39,524 nucleotides of DNA. Origin: Neobacillus terrae (GTDB lineage: Bacteria > Bacillota > Bacilli > Bacillales > Cytobacillaceae). The notes under the pieces are model-generated. The model was not told the DNA's origin, did no database searches, and saw nothing but the letters and a program-made list of their open reading frames with translations. The stretch lies in assembly GCF_011393025.1 (NCBI RefSeq), contig NZ_JAAOEO010000029.1:1-39524 (forward strand). Reading direction: 5' to 3'. Within the stretch, counting starts at the first letter, position 1, and every line of letters starts with the position of its first letter. Shown one piece after another: positions 24,447 to 33,198 of this stretch. The translations under genes were made by a program, and so were the position numbers.

Positions 24447-24801
24447 TATTTATTTTTTCTTCAACTGGTTGGTTATTTGTTAGCGTTTGTTTATTCACAT
24501 TATTTGTATCTGTTCAAGGTTTTTTATTACGCTAAGGGGGCTTTGCTTCAACAGAAGCAAGCTATCTTATTCAATTAAAGGGCAGGTTAGTTGAACAAAG
24601 AATTATTCCTGTTTCTATGCAAACTAACGTTCCTTCTTTGGATAATAATTGCTGGATTAGCAGCGAAGATATACCAAAAGAACCATGAAAATTTTCTTAT
24701 TTTTATTTACTTATTCTTATTATAGGATTAATCATTCATTTACATCCTTCTTCTATACTTATAGAAGTAATAGATTAAAAGAGAAGTAGGGAGTAGAGGA
24801 A
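24447..24801. other. Gap with a dispersed repeat and no clear gene
   Basis: It contains repeat copy F. A possible 42-codon hydrophobic frame from TTG 24592 (NKELFLFLCKLTFLLWIIIAGLAAK...) starts inside the repeat end and lacks a convincing ribosome site, so it is not called. The last 100 bp are very T-rich and lead to the ribosome site of the next gene. Confidence 0.4.
24529..24603 (+). repeat. Dispersed intergenic repeat, copy F
   Basis: Runs from ATTACGCTAAGGGGGCTTTG through an AGAAGCAAGC middle and CTTATTCAATTAAAGGGCAG to GTTAGTTGAAC. It has both outer blocks of the family with a diverged centre. Confidence 0.6.
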
Positions 24802-25896
24802 ATGAAAAAGAAGAAATTGATCGTTGCAGCGATGGCGGCCCTTATGGCGGGTTCAGCTGCCATACAAGTGGCCGTAACACCTGCATCGGCTGCAGAAACT
24901 GCGCCAAAGTCTTATACTGCAGGCAGTCCGAAAGAGTTCGATCTGCAGGCGCACCGAGGAGGTATCGGGCTTACCGTCGAGTCCACGATTGCATCTTTCT
25001 CAAAGGGCCTCGAAGTGGGTGTCAGCACCCTTGAGATGGACGTGCAAATTACGAAAGATCATCAGGCTGTAATTACCCACGATCGTCAGGTTTCGGGTTC
25101 CAAGTGTCAGGACACGGGTCCGGCGTTTCCTGGTGATCCCATGTACCCATATGTCGGCAAGTACATAAAGGACCTCACCTTGGCCGAGGTGCGTACATTG
25201 GACTGCGGCTCGCTGAGACAGGCGTCATTCCCTGGCCAGCAGCTGAATCCTGGCGCCCGCATGCCCCTTTTGAGCGAGGTGTTCAATCTTGTCAAGCTTT
25301 ACCACGCCAACAAGGTACACATGAATGTCGAGACCAAAGTGGAAGCCGGAGCACCGAATGAAACGGCCCCCCGTGAAGAGTTTGTACAGATAGTTGCCCA
25401 CGAGGTTCGTAAAGCTGGAATGATTAACCGCGTAACGATCGAAAGCTTCGACTGGGGATCACTCATGCGCATGCACCAAGTTGAGCCGCGCTTGCCGCTT
25501 GTCGCATTGACTAACGGTGATCAATTCCTGCAGCCTGGTAAGCCTGGCGCTTCACCATGGTTGGGGGGAATCGACATCGATGACTTCGGAGGCGATTTTG
25601 TCGCTGCAGCCCACTCGTTAGGTGCAAGTGCTATTTCTCCAGTACATGGTGATCCTCAGGGCGGCAAGGTAACCGATCCGAACTACAAGCCTTACGTGAC
25701 GAAGCAAATGGTCGAGGAAGCCCACAAGTACGGCATGAAGGTAATTCCGTGGACGGTCGATGACGAGCCTACGATGGAAAAGCTGATGGATGATGGGGTT
25801 GATGGGATGATCACTGATTACCCGGACCTGCTGCGCAGTGTAATGAAGAAACGCGGTTACAAGCTGCCAAAGGCCTATCTAGCTCCCAAGAAATAA
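24802..25896 (+). CDS. Secreted glycerophosphodiester phosphodiesterase
   Basis: A 364-residue GDPD-family TIM-barrel enzyme that cleaves glycerophosphodiesters to glycerol-3-phosphate and an alcohol. The signal peptide (KKKK, hydrophobic core, cleavage after ASA at about residue 30) makes it extracellular. Active-site residues: His51-Arg52 in AHRGG, Glu78 and Asp80 in TLEMDV, His93 in ITHD; VIPWTVDDEPTMEKLMDDGVDGMITDYP is the usual C-terminal barrel end. Two Cys (in SKCQD and LDCGS) may form a disulfide. Codon use is visibly richer in G/C than every neighbour, and the sequence reminds me of actinobacterial homologues, so horizontal gain is likely. The start is ATG 24802 with a weak GTAGAGG site. 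Confidence 0.88.
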   Translation: MKKKKLIVAAMAALMAGSAAIQVAVTPASAAETAPKSYTAGSPKEFDLQAHRGGIGLTVESTIASFSKGLEVGVSTLEMDVQITKDHQAVITHDRQVSGSKCQDTGPAFPGDPMYPYVGKYIKDLTLAEVRTLDCGSLRQASFPGQQLNPGARMPLLSEVFNLVKLYHANKVHMNVETKVEAGAPNETAPREEFVQIVAHEVRKAGMINRVTIESFDWGSLMRMHQVEPRLPLVALTNGDQFLQPGKPGASPWLGGIDIDDFGGDFVAAAHSLGASAISPVHGDPQGGKVTDPNYKPYVTKQMVEEAHKYGMKVIPWTVDDEPTMEKLMDDGVDGMITDYPDLLRSVMKKRGYKLPKAYLAPKK

Positions 25897-25968
25897 GGTG
25901 CCTGGAAAAGGCAAAGGTAAAAAAAAACACAGTGTTTTTTACTAGTATTTTAGTATCATTCTTTTGTT

Positions 25969-26002
25969 GCGGCGGATCATTTTATCCGCCGCTTTCTTTT
26001 GT
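25969..26002 (+). terminator. Terminator of the GDPD gene
   Basis: An 8-bp GC stem GCGGCGGA/TCCGCCGC with a T-rich tail, about 75 bp after the stop. Confidence 0.75.
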
Positions 26003-26449
26003 GAAAATAGCCAAGGCACGGCATATTAATTAGTTTCTAAAGCCGCATGATTCAGGTAGATTGTGAAATATTGTACTTACAATAAAAGGGCTTTACTTCA
26101 ATAAAGAATAGAGCCTTTTTTCCTTTAATCGTTGGCATTAACATTTGTTTTTTATGCTTAATTTCGCCACGTCCTGTGGCAATGCCTTTCTGACCTGCTT
26201 CCTCGTAAAAGCTAAAGCTTTTTCTTCGTGCAATGTATAGCCTGACGAAGCTTTCCTAGTCCTGCAGGCATCCGCTTCGACTGAGATAAAGGAAACACGG
26301 AGCTAAGCAAGATTCGTTGTTGACTTATCGTAGGGAGGAGTGGGATGGACAATAGCTGCAACAAGTATCACCTTTGGTCATACTTGTTGCAAGAAATTCA
26401 AAGAAGCTTTTCCAGGTTAAAAATCGCTGGGCGCTGGAGCTAGACAATA

Positions 26450-26490
26450 AAAAATAAGCTTACCCCGATTGGAGTAAGGTTATTTTTTTA
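26450..26490. terminator. Terminator hairpin, usable from both sides
   Basis: AATAAGCTTAC pairs with GTAAGGTTATT (one mismatch), flanked by A and T runs. It lies directly 3' of the decayed minus-strand transporter gene. Confidence 0.55.
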
Positions 26491-26785
26491 TTAAGCGTTT
26501 TGTTTTACTGTGTTGTTGTTTCCTTTGAAAGAAGTTTTGCGGATGAATGGAATCACCCAGCGGTTTAAACCGATTTTACCACATTAAAGCCGACAGCTAA
26601 GATAATGACACATAATGGCCGCTGCAGTGGCACCCTGGGCATCCAAATGAATTAAAGTAGGCAAACTCATTATAAGGGTATACCCTATACCCTCAATCAG
26701 GGCATTTGCCTTGGTACTTGCATATTAGAGACATGATTTTGATATCTTGCCTCTTTCTATTATTAAATGAGTTGAGTATTCCCAT
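26491..26785 (-). pseudogene. Internally deleted, frameshifted membrane transporter gene
   Basis: A good start (GATGAGGTGAAGAAA-ATG, ATG at 26785) opens MGILNSFNNRKRQDIKIM but soon stops. A second frame reads KANALIEGIGYTLIMSLPTL and on to ATAAAIMC. A third continues VIILAVGFNVVK, and the tail reads GLNRWVIPFIRKTSFKGNNN to the stop at 26491. This looks like the N-terminus and the last two membrane helices of a transporter fused by an internal deletion, with frameshifts besides. The family is not recognised. It lies just upstream of the rocR region and could once have been a transporter for the same substrates. Confidence 0.55.
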
Positions 26786-26956
26786 TTTCTTCACCTCATC
26801 GTTTTTCAAAGTTTGGGGGAAAATGGGATATTTATGCTTGCATGTTTTTTTATCAAAAAGGAAAATTTTTACTAAGTTGTTGATATATATTATTTTGCTC
26901 CTGCTATATTATATGACACAGAGCTTGTACTTAACTCGAAAAAAATTTTAAAAAAA

Positions 26957-27003
26957 GAATGAACTTTGGACTATATAAATGCCCAATGTACGTTCTATCT
27001 TTT
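26957..27003. terminator. Imperfect bidirectional terminator after rocR
   Basis: AGAATGAACTTTGG... pairs imperfectly with ...CCAATGTACGTTCT, with A6 on the left and T6 on the right. It lies 10 bp after the rocR stop. Confidence 0.45.
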
Positions 27004-27012
27004 TTCTTATTG

Positions 27013-28431
27013 CTATAAAGGATTTACCTCAAAGTTTAATTTCTTTAATCGATACTGTAAGCTTTGACGACTTAATCCTAGTAACTTCGCTGTTTTAGAA
27101 ATATTAAAATCATTTTTCTTCAGGACATGCTCAATATAGGATTTTTCAAATAATTCCAGTTGTTCTTTTAATGGTACAGTAACATCTCCCGTTTCTTTCA
27201 TAAAAGTTTCAACAGTTGAAAGGGGCATCATTCTTTCTTTCATCTGCATTTTATTGCGATACTGGTAGGGTAAATGGCGGTACATGATGAAATCTTCCCC
27301 GTCCATCATGATGTTCATGGCAGCTTCTATAATATGCTCCAGTTCTCGTACATTTCCATGCCAATCATATTCGAAGAAAGAATGGTTGACCTCCTCCGAT
27401 AATCCTTTTACTTGCATTTGAAACCGTTCATTGTATTTTTCAATAAATTTTTCCACTAATAATGGAATATCTTCTTTACGATCTTTTAAAGGCGGCACAA
27501 AGATGGTTACTACTCCTAGTCGATAATACAAGTCTTTTCGCATCCGATTATTAGCAACCGCGTCAATTGGATCTTCATTCATATTGGCAATCACTCTGAC
27601 ATCAATGGCCATGTCCTTTGTATCCCCAATCCTTCTTATTGTTTTTTCCTGAAGGACTCGCAGCAATTTTGCTTGAAGATTTAAATTCAAGGAGTTTATT
27701 TCATCTAGCAGCAAGGTGCCCCCGTTCGCTTGTTCAAATAATCCAGGGGTATCCGTAGCCCCTGTAAACGCTCCTCGTTTTGTGCCGAACAGAAGACTCT
27801 CAATTAAATTATCTGGTAAGGCCGCACAATTTTGTGAGATAAAAGGTCCTGATAGCCGCGCGCTGCCGTTGTGAATGCTTTGTGCAAAAAGTTCTTTCCC
27901 TGTACCGGTGTCACCAACAATCAATACATAGGATGAGGTTCTGGTTGCACGTTTAGCCGTTTCAATTACTTCCTTTATTGTTGTGCTGGTCCCAATAATA
28001 TTATCAAAGGTATACTTAGAAGTTCCTTTTTTCATGTTGCCCTTGATTAATTTCTCCAGCTTTGTAACATCATTAGCAATTTCCACCGCACCCTGAAGTT
28101 CATAATCAGAATAGATCGGAATTGTGTTGTTAATGGTAGTAATTTCTCTGCCCTTATTATTAAAATAGGTTTGTTTTACGTTACTAGTTTCTTTTCCTTC
28201 TTGGAGCGCTTTTACTAGAGTACTAGATTGGTCGTCTTTAAACATAAACACGTCCAGCAAATTTTTATCAATAACATCCTGAAAATCCATCGATTCCATT
28301 TGCATCATTTTTTTATTATAAATAATTGTTTTACCTGTCTCATCGACTGCATGGACCCCTACATCGATTTCGTCCAAGATCCTCTTATACATCCCATTTA
28401 AATAGACTAAGTCATTCTTTGATTTTTCCAT
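27013..28431 (-). CDS. rocR: Sigma-54-dependent activator of arginine/ornithine catabolism (RocR)
   Basis: A 472-residue enhancer-binding protein close to B. subtilis RocR along its length. The N-terminal PAS-like sensor (about 15-120) includes ILDEIDVGVHAVDETG, MMQME and NLLDVFMF. The AAA+ domain has Walker A GDTGTGKE (173-180), GAFTGA (220-225) and Walker B LLLDE (240-244). The Fis-type helix-turn-helix is at about 443-464 (ISKTAKLLGLSRQSLQYRL). In B. subtilis RocR senses ornithine or citrulline and drives the rocABC and rocDEF operons. Here it is divergent from rocA, whose sigma-54 promoter and palindromes lie in the shared gap. AAGGGG precedes ATG 28431. Full length. Confidence 0.94.
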   Translation of the reverse strand: MEKSKNDLVYLNGMYKRILDEIDVGVHAVDETGKTIIYNKKMMQMESMDFQDVIDKNLLDVFMFKDDQSSTLVKALQEGKETSNVKQTYFNNKGREITTINNTIPIYSDYELQGAVEIANDVTKLEKLIKGNMKKGTSKYTFDNIIGTSTTIKEVIETAKRATRTSSYVLIVGDTGTGKELFAQSIHNGSARLSGPFISQNCAALPDNLIESLLFGTKRGAFTGATDTPGLFEQANGGTLLLDEINSLNLNLQAKLLRVLQEKTIRRIGDTKDMAIDVRVIANMNEDPIDAVANNRMRKDLYYRLGVVTIFVPPLKDRKEDIPLLVEKFIEKYNERFQMQVKGLSEEVNHSFFEYDWHGNVRELEHIIEAAMNIMMDGEDFIMYRHLPYQYRNKMQMKERMMPLSTVETFMKETGDVTVPLKEQLELFEKSYIEHVLKKNDFNISKTAKLLGLSRQSLQYRLKKLNFEVNPL

Positions 28432-28490
28432 TGTGTTATACCCCTTGTTTTTCCTCTATGCATCTATTAAATCAAAGAAAATGTTTTGAT

Positions 28491-28538
28491 GCAAAATAAT
28501 TTTGCTATTTTATTTAAAAAAATCATTTTTGCGCAAAA
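28491..28538. promoter_or_regulatory. Candidate RocR enhancer palindromes
   Basis: GCAAAATAATTTTGC (28491-28505, perfect around a central A) and TTTTGCGCAAAA (28527-28538, perfect) lie 60-100 bp before the rocA -24 element. Both contain the TTTGC/GCAAA half-site. Binding by RocR is inferred from position and family. Confidence 0.65.
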
Positions 28539-28588
28539 CTAATTGGCTCTTAATACTTTAAAAAAGCTTTTAAACTGCAAAAATAAAG

Positions 28589-28605
28589 TTGGCATGGAAC
28601 TTGCA
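28589..28605 (+). promoter_or_regulatory. Sigma-54 promoter of rocA-rocD-rocG
   Basis: TTGGCATGGAACTTGCA, with GG and GC 12 bp apart, 35 bp before rocA. Confidence 0.92.
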
Positions 28606-28640
28606 ATATATTTTTACGTACAACAAAAGGGGGAAAAACA

Positions 28641-30185
28641 ATGTATCCATACTCACATGAACCATTCACTAATTTTACGGAAGAAAAAAATATAATGGCT
28701 TTTAAAGAAGCACTTGCCTTTGTCGAAAGCGAACTCGGAAAACACTACCCAGTTATCATTGATGGTGAATCCATCACAACAGAAGAAAAAATGCAATCAA
28801 TCAATCCAGCCAAGAAAGAAGAGGTTATTGGCAGTGTTTCAATGGCAAATCAAGAACTTGCTGAAAAAGCAATGCAAGCAGCCTTATCAGCATTTGAAAC
28901 TTGGAAAAGATGGAGCCCAGAACATCGCGCCAATATCCTTTTACGTGCAGCTGCAATGCTGCGCCGCCGTAAACATGAATTCTCTAGCTATCTAGTAAAA
29001 GAAGCAGGGAAGCCATGGAAGGAAGCAGACGCAGATACTGCTGAAGCAATTGATTTTATCGAGTATTATGCTAGACAAATGTTAAGCATTAAAGAGGGCG
29101 TACCTGTAAAAAGCCGTTCAGGAGAATATAATCAATTTAACTACATTCCCCTTGGAGTGGGAATCATCATTTCACCATTTAACTTCCCGCTTGCAATTAT
29201 GGCTGGAACTACCGTTGCAGCAATTGTGTCTGGAAACACGGTTCTATTAAAACCGGCTAATTCCACACCAATCGTGGCTGCAAAATTTGTAGAGCTGATG
29301 CATGAAGCTGGACTGCCAAAAGGAGTTCTAAACTTTGTACCTGGCAGCGGTGCTCAAATTGGTGATTATTTAGTAGATCATCCGAAAACTCGATTTGTAT
29401 CGTTTACAGGTTCGCGCGAAGTAGGGTGCCGTATTTATGAACGTGCTGCAAAAGTAAATCCAGGACAAATTTGGTTAAAACGTGTGATTGCCGAGATGGG
29501 TGGAAAGGACACCGTTGTGGTCGATAATGAAGCGGACTTGGATCTTGCTGCAGCCTCAATCGTCTACTCAGCATTTGGGTACTCAGGTCAAAAATGTTCA
29601 GCTGGATCCCGCGCTGTTGTTCACCAAGATGTGTATGATGTTGTCCTTGAAAAGGCGGTTGCGCTAACAAAAACACTTACGATTGGTAATCCAGAATTAC
29701 AAGAAACTTACATGGGACCAGTTATTGACGGAAGATCATTCAAAAAGATCATGAGCTATATTGAAATTGGAAAAGAAGAAGGCAGATTAATGACAGGCGG
29801 CGAAGGGGATGACTCCAAGGGTTATTTTATTCAACCAACCATACTAGCTGACTTGGATGAGGATGCCCGCCTTATGAAGGAAGAAATTTTTGGACCAGTG
29901 GTAACCTTCTGTAAGGCGCGTGACTTTGAACATATGATGAAAATTGCGAACAACACTGATTATGGTTTAACAGGAGCACTTATTTCCAATAACCGCGAGC
30001 ACATTGAAAGAGCAAGACAAGAATTCCACGTAGGAAATCTCTATTTTAATCGTACATGTACGGGTGCTATTGTAGGCTATCAGCCATTTGGCGGATTCAA
30101 TATGTCTGGAACCGATTCAAAAGCAGGAGGACCAGATTATTTATTGCTTCATATGCAGGCAAAAACAACATCAGAAATGCTTTAA
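28641..30185 (+). CDS. rocA: 1-pyrroline-5-carboxylate dehydrogenase (RocA)
   Basis: A 514-residue NAD-dependent aldehyde dehydrogenase that oxidises glutamate-5-semialdehyde/P5C to glutamate. It is collinear with B. subtilis RocA (HEPFTNFTEEKN, RPEHR-like SPEHRANIL, KEAGKPWKEADADTAEAIDF). Catalytic Glu285 is in VIAEMGGKD and Cys319 in SGQKCSAGSR. The C-terminus NMSGTDSKAGGPDYLLLHMQAK is the P5C dehydrogenase signature. ATG 28641 follows AAAGGGGGA. It is first gene of the sigma-54 operon; rocD follows 57 bp later. It takes the product of RocD. Confidence 0.95.
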   Translation: MYPYSHEPFTNFTEEKNIMAFKEALAFVESELGKHYPVIIDGESITTEEKMQSINPAKKEEVIGSVSMANQELAEKAMQAALSAFETWKRWSPEHRANILLRAAAMLRRRKHEFSSYLVKEAGKPWKEADADTAEAIDFIEYYARQMLSIKEGVPVKSRSGEYNQFNYIPLGVGIIISPFNFPLAIMAGTTVAAIVSGNTVLLKPANSTPIVAAKFVELMHEAGLPKGVLNFVPGSGAQIGDYLVDHPKTRFVSFTGSREVGCRIYERAAKVNPGQIWLKRVIAEMGGKDTVVVDNEADLDLAAASIVYSAFGYSGQKCSAGSRAVVHQDVYDVVLEKAVALTKTLTIGNPELQETYMGPVIDGRSFKKIMSYIEIGKEEGRLMTGGEGDDSKGYFIQPTILADLDEDARLMKEEIFGPVVTFCKARDFEHMMKIANNTDYGLTGALISNNREHIERARQEFHVGNLYFNRTCTGAIVGYQPFGGFNMSGTDSKAGGPDYLLLHMQAKTTSEML

Positions 30186-30242
30186 GATTGTAAGGGATGG
30201 GGCATAAAATGGTGCTCCCTAAGAATAAAGGGGGAAACGAAC

Positions 30243-31442
30243 ATGACGGTTACGACGAAAATGACGGACATTATTGAACAAACAAATAAATTTGGTGCAA
30301 ATAACTATCATCCACTGCCAATTGTTATTTCGAAAGCAGAAGGTGTTTGGGTGGAAAGTCCAGAAGGCAATCGCTATATGGATATGCTGAGCGCCTATTC
30401 TGCTGTTAACCAGGGGCACCGCCATCCGAAAATTATTCAGGCGTTGAAAGATCAAGCAGATAAAGTAACGCTGACATCACGTGCCTTTCATAATGACCAG
30501 CTTGGTCCATGGTATGAAAAAATTTGTAAACTAACAAATAAAGATATGGCACTTCCAATGAATACAGGTGCTGAAGCAGTTGAAACCGCACTTAAAGCAG
30601 CACGCCGCTGGGGTTATGATGTAAAAGGTATTGCTGAAAATCAAGCTGAAATCATTGCCTGCACAGGGAATTTCCATGGCAGGACCATGGGAGCTGTGTC
30701 GCTATCATCAGATCCAGAGTACAAACGTGGATTTGGTCCAATGCTTCCTGGCATTAAATTAATTCCATATGGTGATCTAGAGGCATTGACGGCAGCGATT
30801 ACACCTAATACAGCAGCATTTTTAATGGAGCCTATCCAGGGGGAAGCAGGAATCATATTACCTCCTGAAGGATTCTTAAAACAAGCTTCTGAATTGTGTA
30901 AAGAAAATAATGTATTATTTATAGCAGACGAAATTCAAGTTGGTTTGGCTCGTACGGGAAAAATGTTTGCCTGTGACTGGGAAGATGTTGAGCCAGATAT
31001 GCTGATTTTAGGAAAAGCACTTGGAGGCGGAGTATTCCCAATCTCATGTGTTGTTGCTAACTCTGACGTTTTAGGTGTATTTAATCCAGGTTCTCACGGT
31101 TCCACATTTGGAGGAAACCCGCTTGCTAGCGCCGTTTCACTTGCTGCCTTAGATGTTATTGAGGAAGAACGTCTAGCAGAACGCTCGCTTGATTTAGGAA
31201 AGTATTTCCTTGACCAATTAAAAACGATTAACCATCCCATTATTAAAGAAATCCGCGGAAAAGGCTTGTTTATTGGAGTGGAATTAACTGAAGAAGCAAG
31301 GCCCTATTGCGAACAATTAAAAGAAGCAGGGTTATTATGTAAAGAAACCCATGATACTGTTATCCGCTTTGCACCTCCACTCATTATTACGAAACAGGAA
31401 ATTGATTGGGCTATTGAAAAAATTCAAACCGTTTTATCATAA
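30243..31442 (+). CDS. rocD: Ornithine aminotransferase (RocD)
   Basis: A 399-residue class-III PLP enzyme that converts ornithine plus 2-oxoglutarate to glutamate-5-semialdehyde plus glutamate. It matches Bacillus RocD: GANNYHPLPIVIS, YMDMLSAYSAVNQGHRHPKI, MNTGAEAVETALKAARRW, PLP Asp229 in ADEIQVGLARTGK, Schiff-base Lys258 in LGKALGGGVFP. AAAGGGGGAAACGA stands before the ATG. It lies between rocA and the glutamate dehydrogenase gene, so ornithine carbon flows through the three products to 2-oxoglutarate. rocF (arginase) is not in this window. Confidence 0.95.
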   Translation: MTVTTKMTDIIEQTNKFGANNYHPLPIVISKAEGVWVESPEGNRYMDMLSAYSAVNQGHRHPKIIQALKDQADKVTLTSRAFHNDQLGPWYEKICKLTNKDMALPMNTGAEAVETALKAARRWGYDVKGIAENQAEIIACTGNFHGRTMGAVSLSSDPEYKRGFGPMLPGIKLIPYGDLEALTAAITPNTAAFLMEPIQGEAGIILPPEGFLKQASELCKENNVLFIADEIQVGLARTGKMFACDWEDVEPDMLILGKALGGGVFPISCVVANSDVLGVFNPGSHGSTFGGNPLASAVSLAALDVIEEERLAERSLDLGKYFLDQLKTINHPIIKEIRGKGLFIGVELTEEARPYCEQLKEAGLLCKETHDTVIRFAPPLIITKQEIDWAIEKIQTVLS

Positions 31443-31476
31443 AAATATAACTCTAGCATAATAAGGGGTGGCATAA

Positions 31477-32769
31477 ATGCCTGCGAATCAATTGGTTGAT
31501 GATATGTCAAAGGAACAACAGAAGGAACAAGAGTCGTTAAATTTATTTTATTCCACACAAACAGTGATCCGAAAAGCATTAAATAAGTTAGGGTATACAA
31601 ACGAAATGTATGAGCTCTTAAAGGATCCGCTTCGTTTATTGACGGTTCGAATTCCTGTCAGAATGGATGATGGTACGGTTAAAGTTTTTACAGGATACCG
31701 TTCACAGCATAATGATGCTGTAGGGCCAACAAAGGGCGGCGTCCGCTTTCATCCAGAGGTGGATGAAGAAGAGGTTAAGGCATTATCAATTTGGATGAGT
31801 CTAAAGTGCGGAATTACCGACCTTCCATATGGCGGTGGTAAAGGTGGAATTATTTGCGATCCAAGGCAAATGTCTTTTAGAGAGCTAGAGAGACTCAGCC
31901 GTGGCTATGTACGGGCGGTCAGCCAAATTGTTGGGCCTTCAAAAGATATTCCTGCACCGGACGTCTATACTAATTCGCAAATTATGGCGTGGATGATGGA
32001 TGAATACAGCCGTTTACGCGAGTTTGACTCACCAGGTTTTATTACCGGAAAACCTTTAGTCCTTGGAGGTTCAAAAGGCCGTGAAACTGCCACAGCAGCT
32101 GGCGTAACCATCTGTATTGAAGAAGCTTTAAAGAAAAAGGGTAATGAATTAAAAGGTGCCCGTGTGGTCATTCAAGGCTTTGGGAATGCTGGTAGTTATC
32201 TAGCTAAATTTATGCATGATGCAGGTGCAAAAGTGATAGCTGTTTCAGACGTATATGGCGGTATTTACGATCCAAATGGTCTTGACATAGATTACTTGCT
32301 TGATAGACGAGACAGCTTTGGGACATTCTCGCAATTATTTACCGAAACTATCACCAATCAAGAACTGTTGGAGATAGACTGTGACATTCTTGTTCCTGCG
32401 GCTATTTCCAACCAGATTACAGGGCAAAATGCTGCAAATATTAAGGCTTCAATTGTGGTGGAAGCTGCCAATGGGCCAACAACGCTTGAGGCTACAACGA
32501 TCTTAACGGAACGCGGTGTCTTACTTGTTCCAGATATTTTGGCAAGTGCTGGCGGAGTAACAGTTTCATATTTTGAGTGGGTTCAAAATAATCAAGGCTA
32601 TTACTGGTCTGAGGAAGAAGTAGAAGAAAAGCTTGCAAAAGTGATGAAAAAATCCTTTGAAACGATATATGAAACTGCTAAGTCACATCAAGTAGATATG
32701 CGTTTAGCAGCTTATATGGTTGGGATCAGAAAAGTAGCTGAAGCCTCCAGCTTCCGCGGCTGGGTTTAG
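31477..32769 (+). CDS. rocG: Catabolic NAD-dependent glutamate dehydrogenase (RocG)
   Basis: A 430-residue enzyme that deaminates glutamate to 2-oxoglutarate and ammonia. It follows B. subtilis RocG closely: FTGYRSQHNDAVGPTKGGVRFHPEV, catalytic Lys122 in LPYGGGKGGI, PAPDVYTNSQIMAWMMDEYS, the nucleotide fold VVIQGFGNAGSYLAKF, and ILASAGGVTVSYFEWVQN. The N-terminus is about six residues longer than RocG. GudB is the other close family, but the operon position after rocA-rocD favours the RocG role. In B. subtilis rocG stands alone with a distant enhancer; here it is 34 bp after rocD. Confidence 0.93.
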   Translation: MPANQLVDDMSKEQQKEQESLNLFYSTQTVIRKALNKLGYTNEMYELLKDPLRLLTVRIPVRMDDGTVKVFTGYRSQHNDAVGPTKGGVRFHPEVDEEEVKALSIWMSLKCGITDLPYGGGKGGIICDPRQMSFRELERLSRGYVRAVSQIVGPSKDIPAPDVYTNSQIMAWMMDEYSRLREFDSPGFITGKPLVLGGSKGRETATAAGVTICIEEALKKKGNELKGARVVIQGFGNAGSYLAKFMHDAGAKVIAVSDVYGGIYDPNGLDIDYLLDRRDSFGTFSQLFTETITNQELLEIDCDILVPAAISNQITGQNAANIKASIVVEAANGPTTLEATTILTERGVLLVPDILASAGGVTVSYFEWVQNNQGYYWSEEEVEEKLAKVMKKSFETIYETAKSHQVDMRLAAYMVGIRKVAEASSFRGWV

Positions 32770-32819
32770 AATAATCTTTTCGTCATGCCGATACGAAATC
32801 ATAAAATGAGGAGTGAACA

Positions 32820-33069
32820 GCTTGCCAAGGATTTAAGGAACTGTTTACAGTACATTTTCTGGTATCGTTGAAAAAGTTCTAATAAAAAAGACAACCATGT
32901 ATATGAATGGGAGAGATTATTTTTAATTAAATCAAATAACGGTATGATTGAAGAGATTTCGATTGGCATTAGCGGACATGTCACTTGATTGACAGGACGG
33001 ACAAAAGGTCGACACAGAAACTGTCCTAGCAGTAATAATAGACGATTTGATTATAACTGGTAGTGATTG
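32820..33069 (+). pseudogene. Frameshifted relic of a lipoyl-like small gene
   Basis: Pieces in different frames match the intact protein encoded at 5118-5366. One is TFSGIVEKVLIKK (about 32850-32890). HVYEWERLFLIKSNNGMIEE and then SIGISGHVT (about 32895-32985) matches IYEWERLFIIKTDSGTIEMI / TSLSGVVES. After stops and a frame change, DGQKVDTETVLAVIIDDLII followed by TGSD-stop (about 32996-33069) matches EGDHVIPGMVLAYIKEDLVV / TGSD. At least two frame changes and several stops rule out a working product. It lies between rocG and its terminator, as the former last gene of the roc operon. Confidence 0.8.
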
Positions 33070-33078
33070 AGCAGGTGT

Positions 33079-33110
33079 TCCCCTTTCCATAAGGTGGAAA
33101 GGGGATTTTT
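33079..33110 (+). terminator. Terminator of the roc operon
   Basis: An 11-bp perfect stem TCCCCTTTCCA/TGGAAAGGGGA with a T5 tail, just after the lipoyl-like relic. Confidence 0.88.
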
Positions 33111-33183
33111 GCGTTTTTAAATGCAAAGTTATTTTTAAATAATGCAAAAAAAATTGGCACACAGTTAAAAAAGTGTTTACAAA

Positions 33184-33197
33184 TAAGCGTTTTCGGT
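33184..33197 (+). promoter_or_regulatory. Possible cre (carbon catabolite) site
   Basis: AATAAGCGTTTTCG fits the CcpA box TGWAAGCGYTWWCW at most but not all positions, directly before the rocE -24 element. Carbon control of roc genes is known in Bacillus; this site is a guess. Confidence 0.3.
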
Positions 33198-33198
33198 T

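Larger units (their letters stand above)
25897..26490. other. Non-coding stretch with hairpins and repeat fragments
   Basis: No gene. It holds the GDPD terminator (25969), a fragment resembling the dispersed family (AATAAAAGGGCTTTACTTCA, about 26082-26125, with an AGAGCC-T tail) and a hairpin GCCAC-GTCCT-GTGGC (about 26166-26180). The text GGGCGCTGGAGCTAGAC (about 26427) recurs between genes of many Bacillaceae by memory. A final hairpin lies at about 26450. It is probably a patchwork of small intergenic repeats. Confidence 0.4.

Noticed and set aside
24592..24720. Short hydrophobic peptide starting at the end of repeat copy F
   Set aside because: TTG start inside a dispersed repeat, no convincing ribosome site.
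26706..26951. Plus-strand 81-codon hydrophobic frame
   Set aside because: It is opposite the decayed transporter gene, lacks a ribosome site and is mostly AT-rich text.
33154..33170. Another TTGGCAC resembling a sigma-54 -24 element
   Set aside because: No TTGC at the -12 position; the true promoter is 45 bp downstream.
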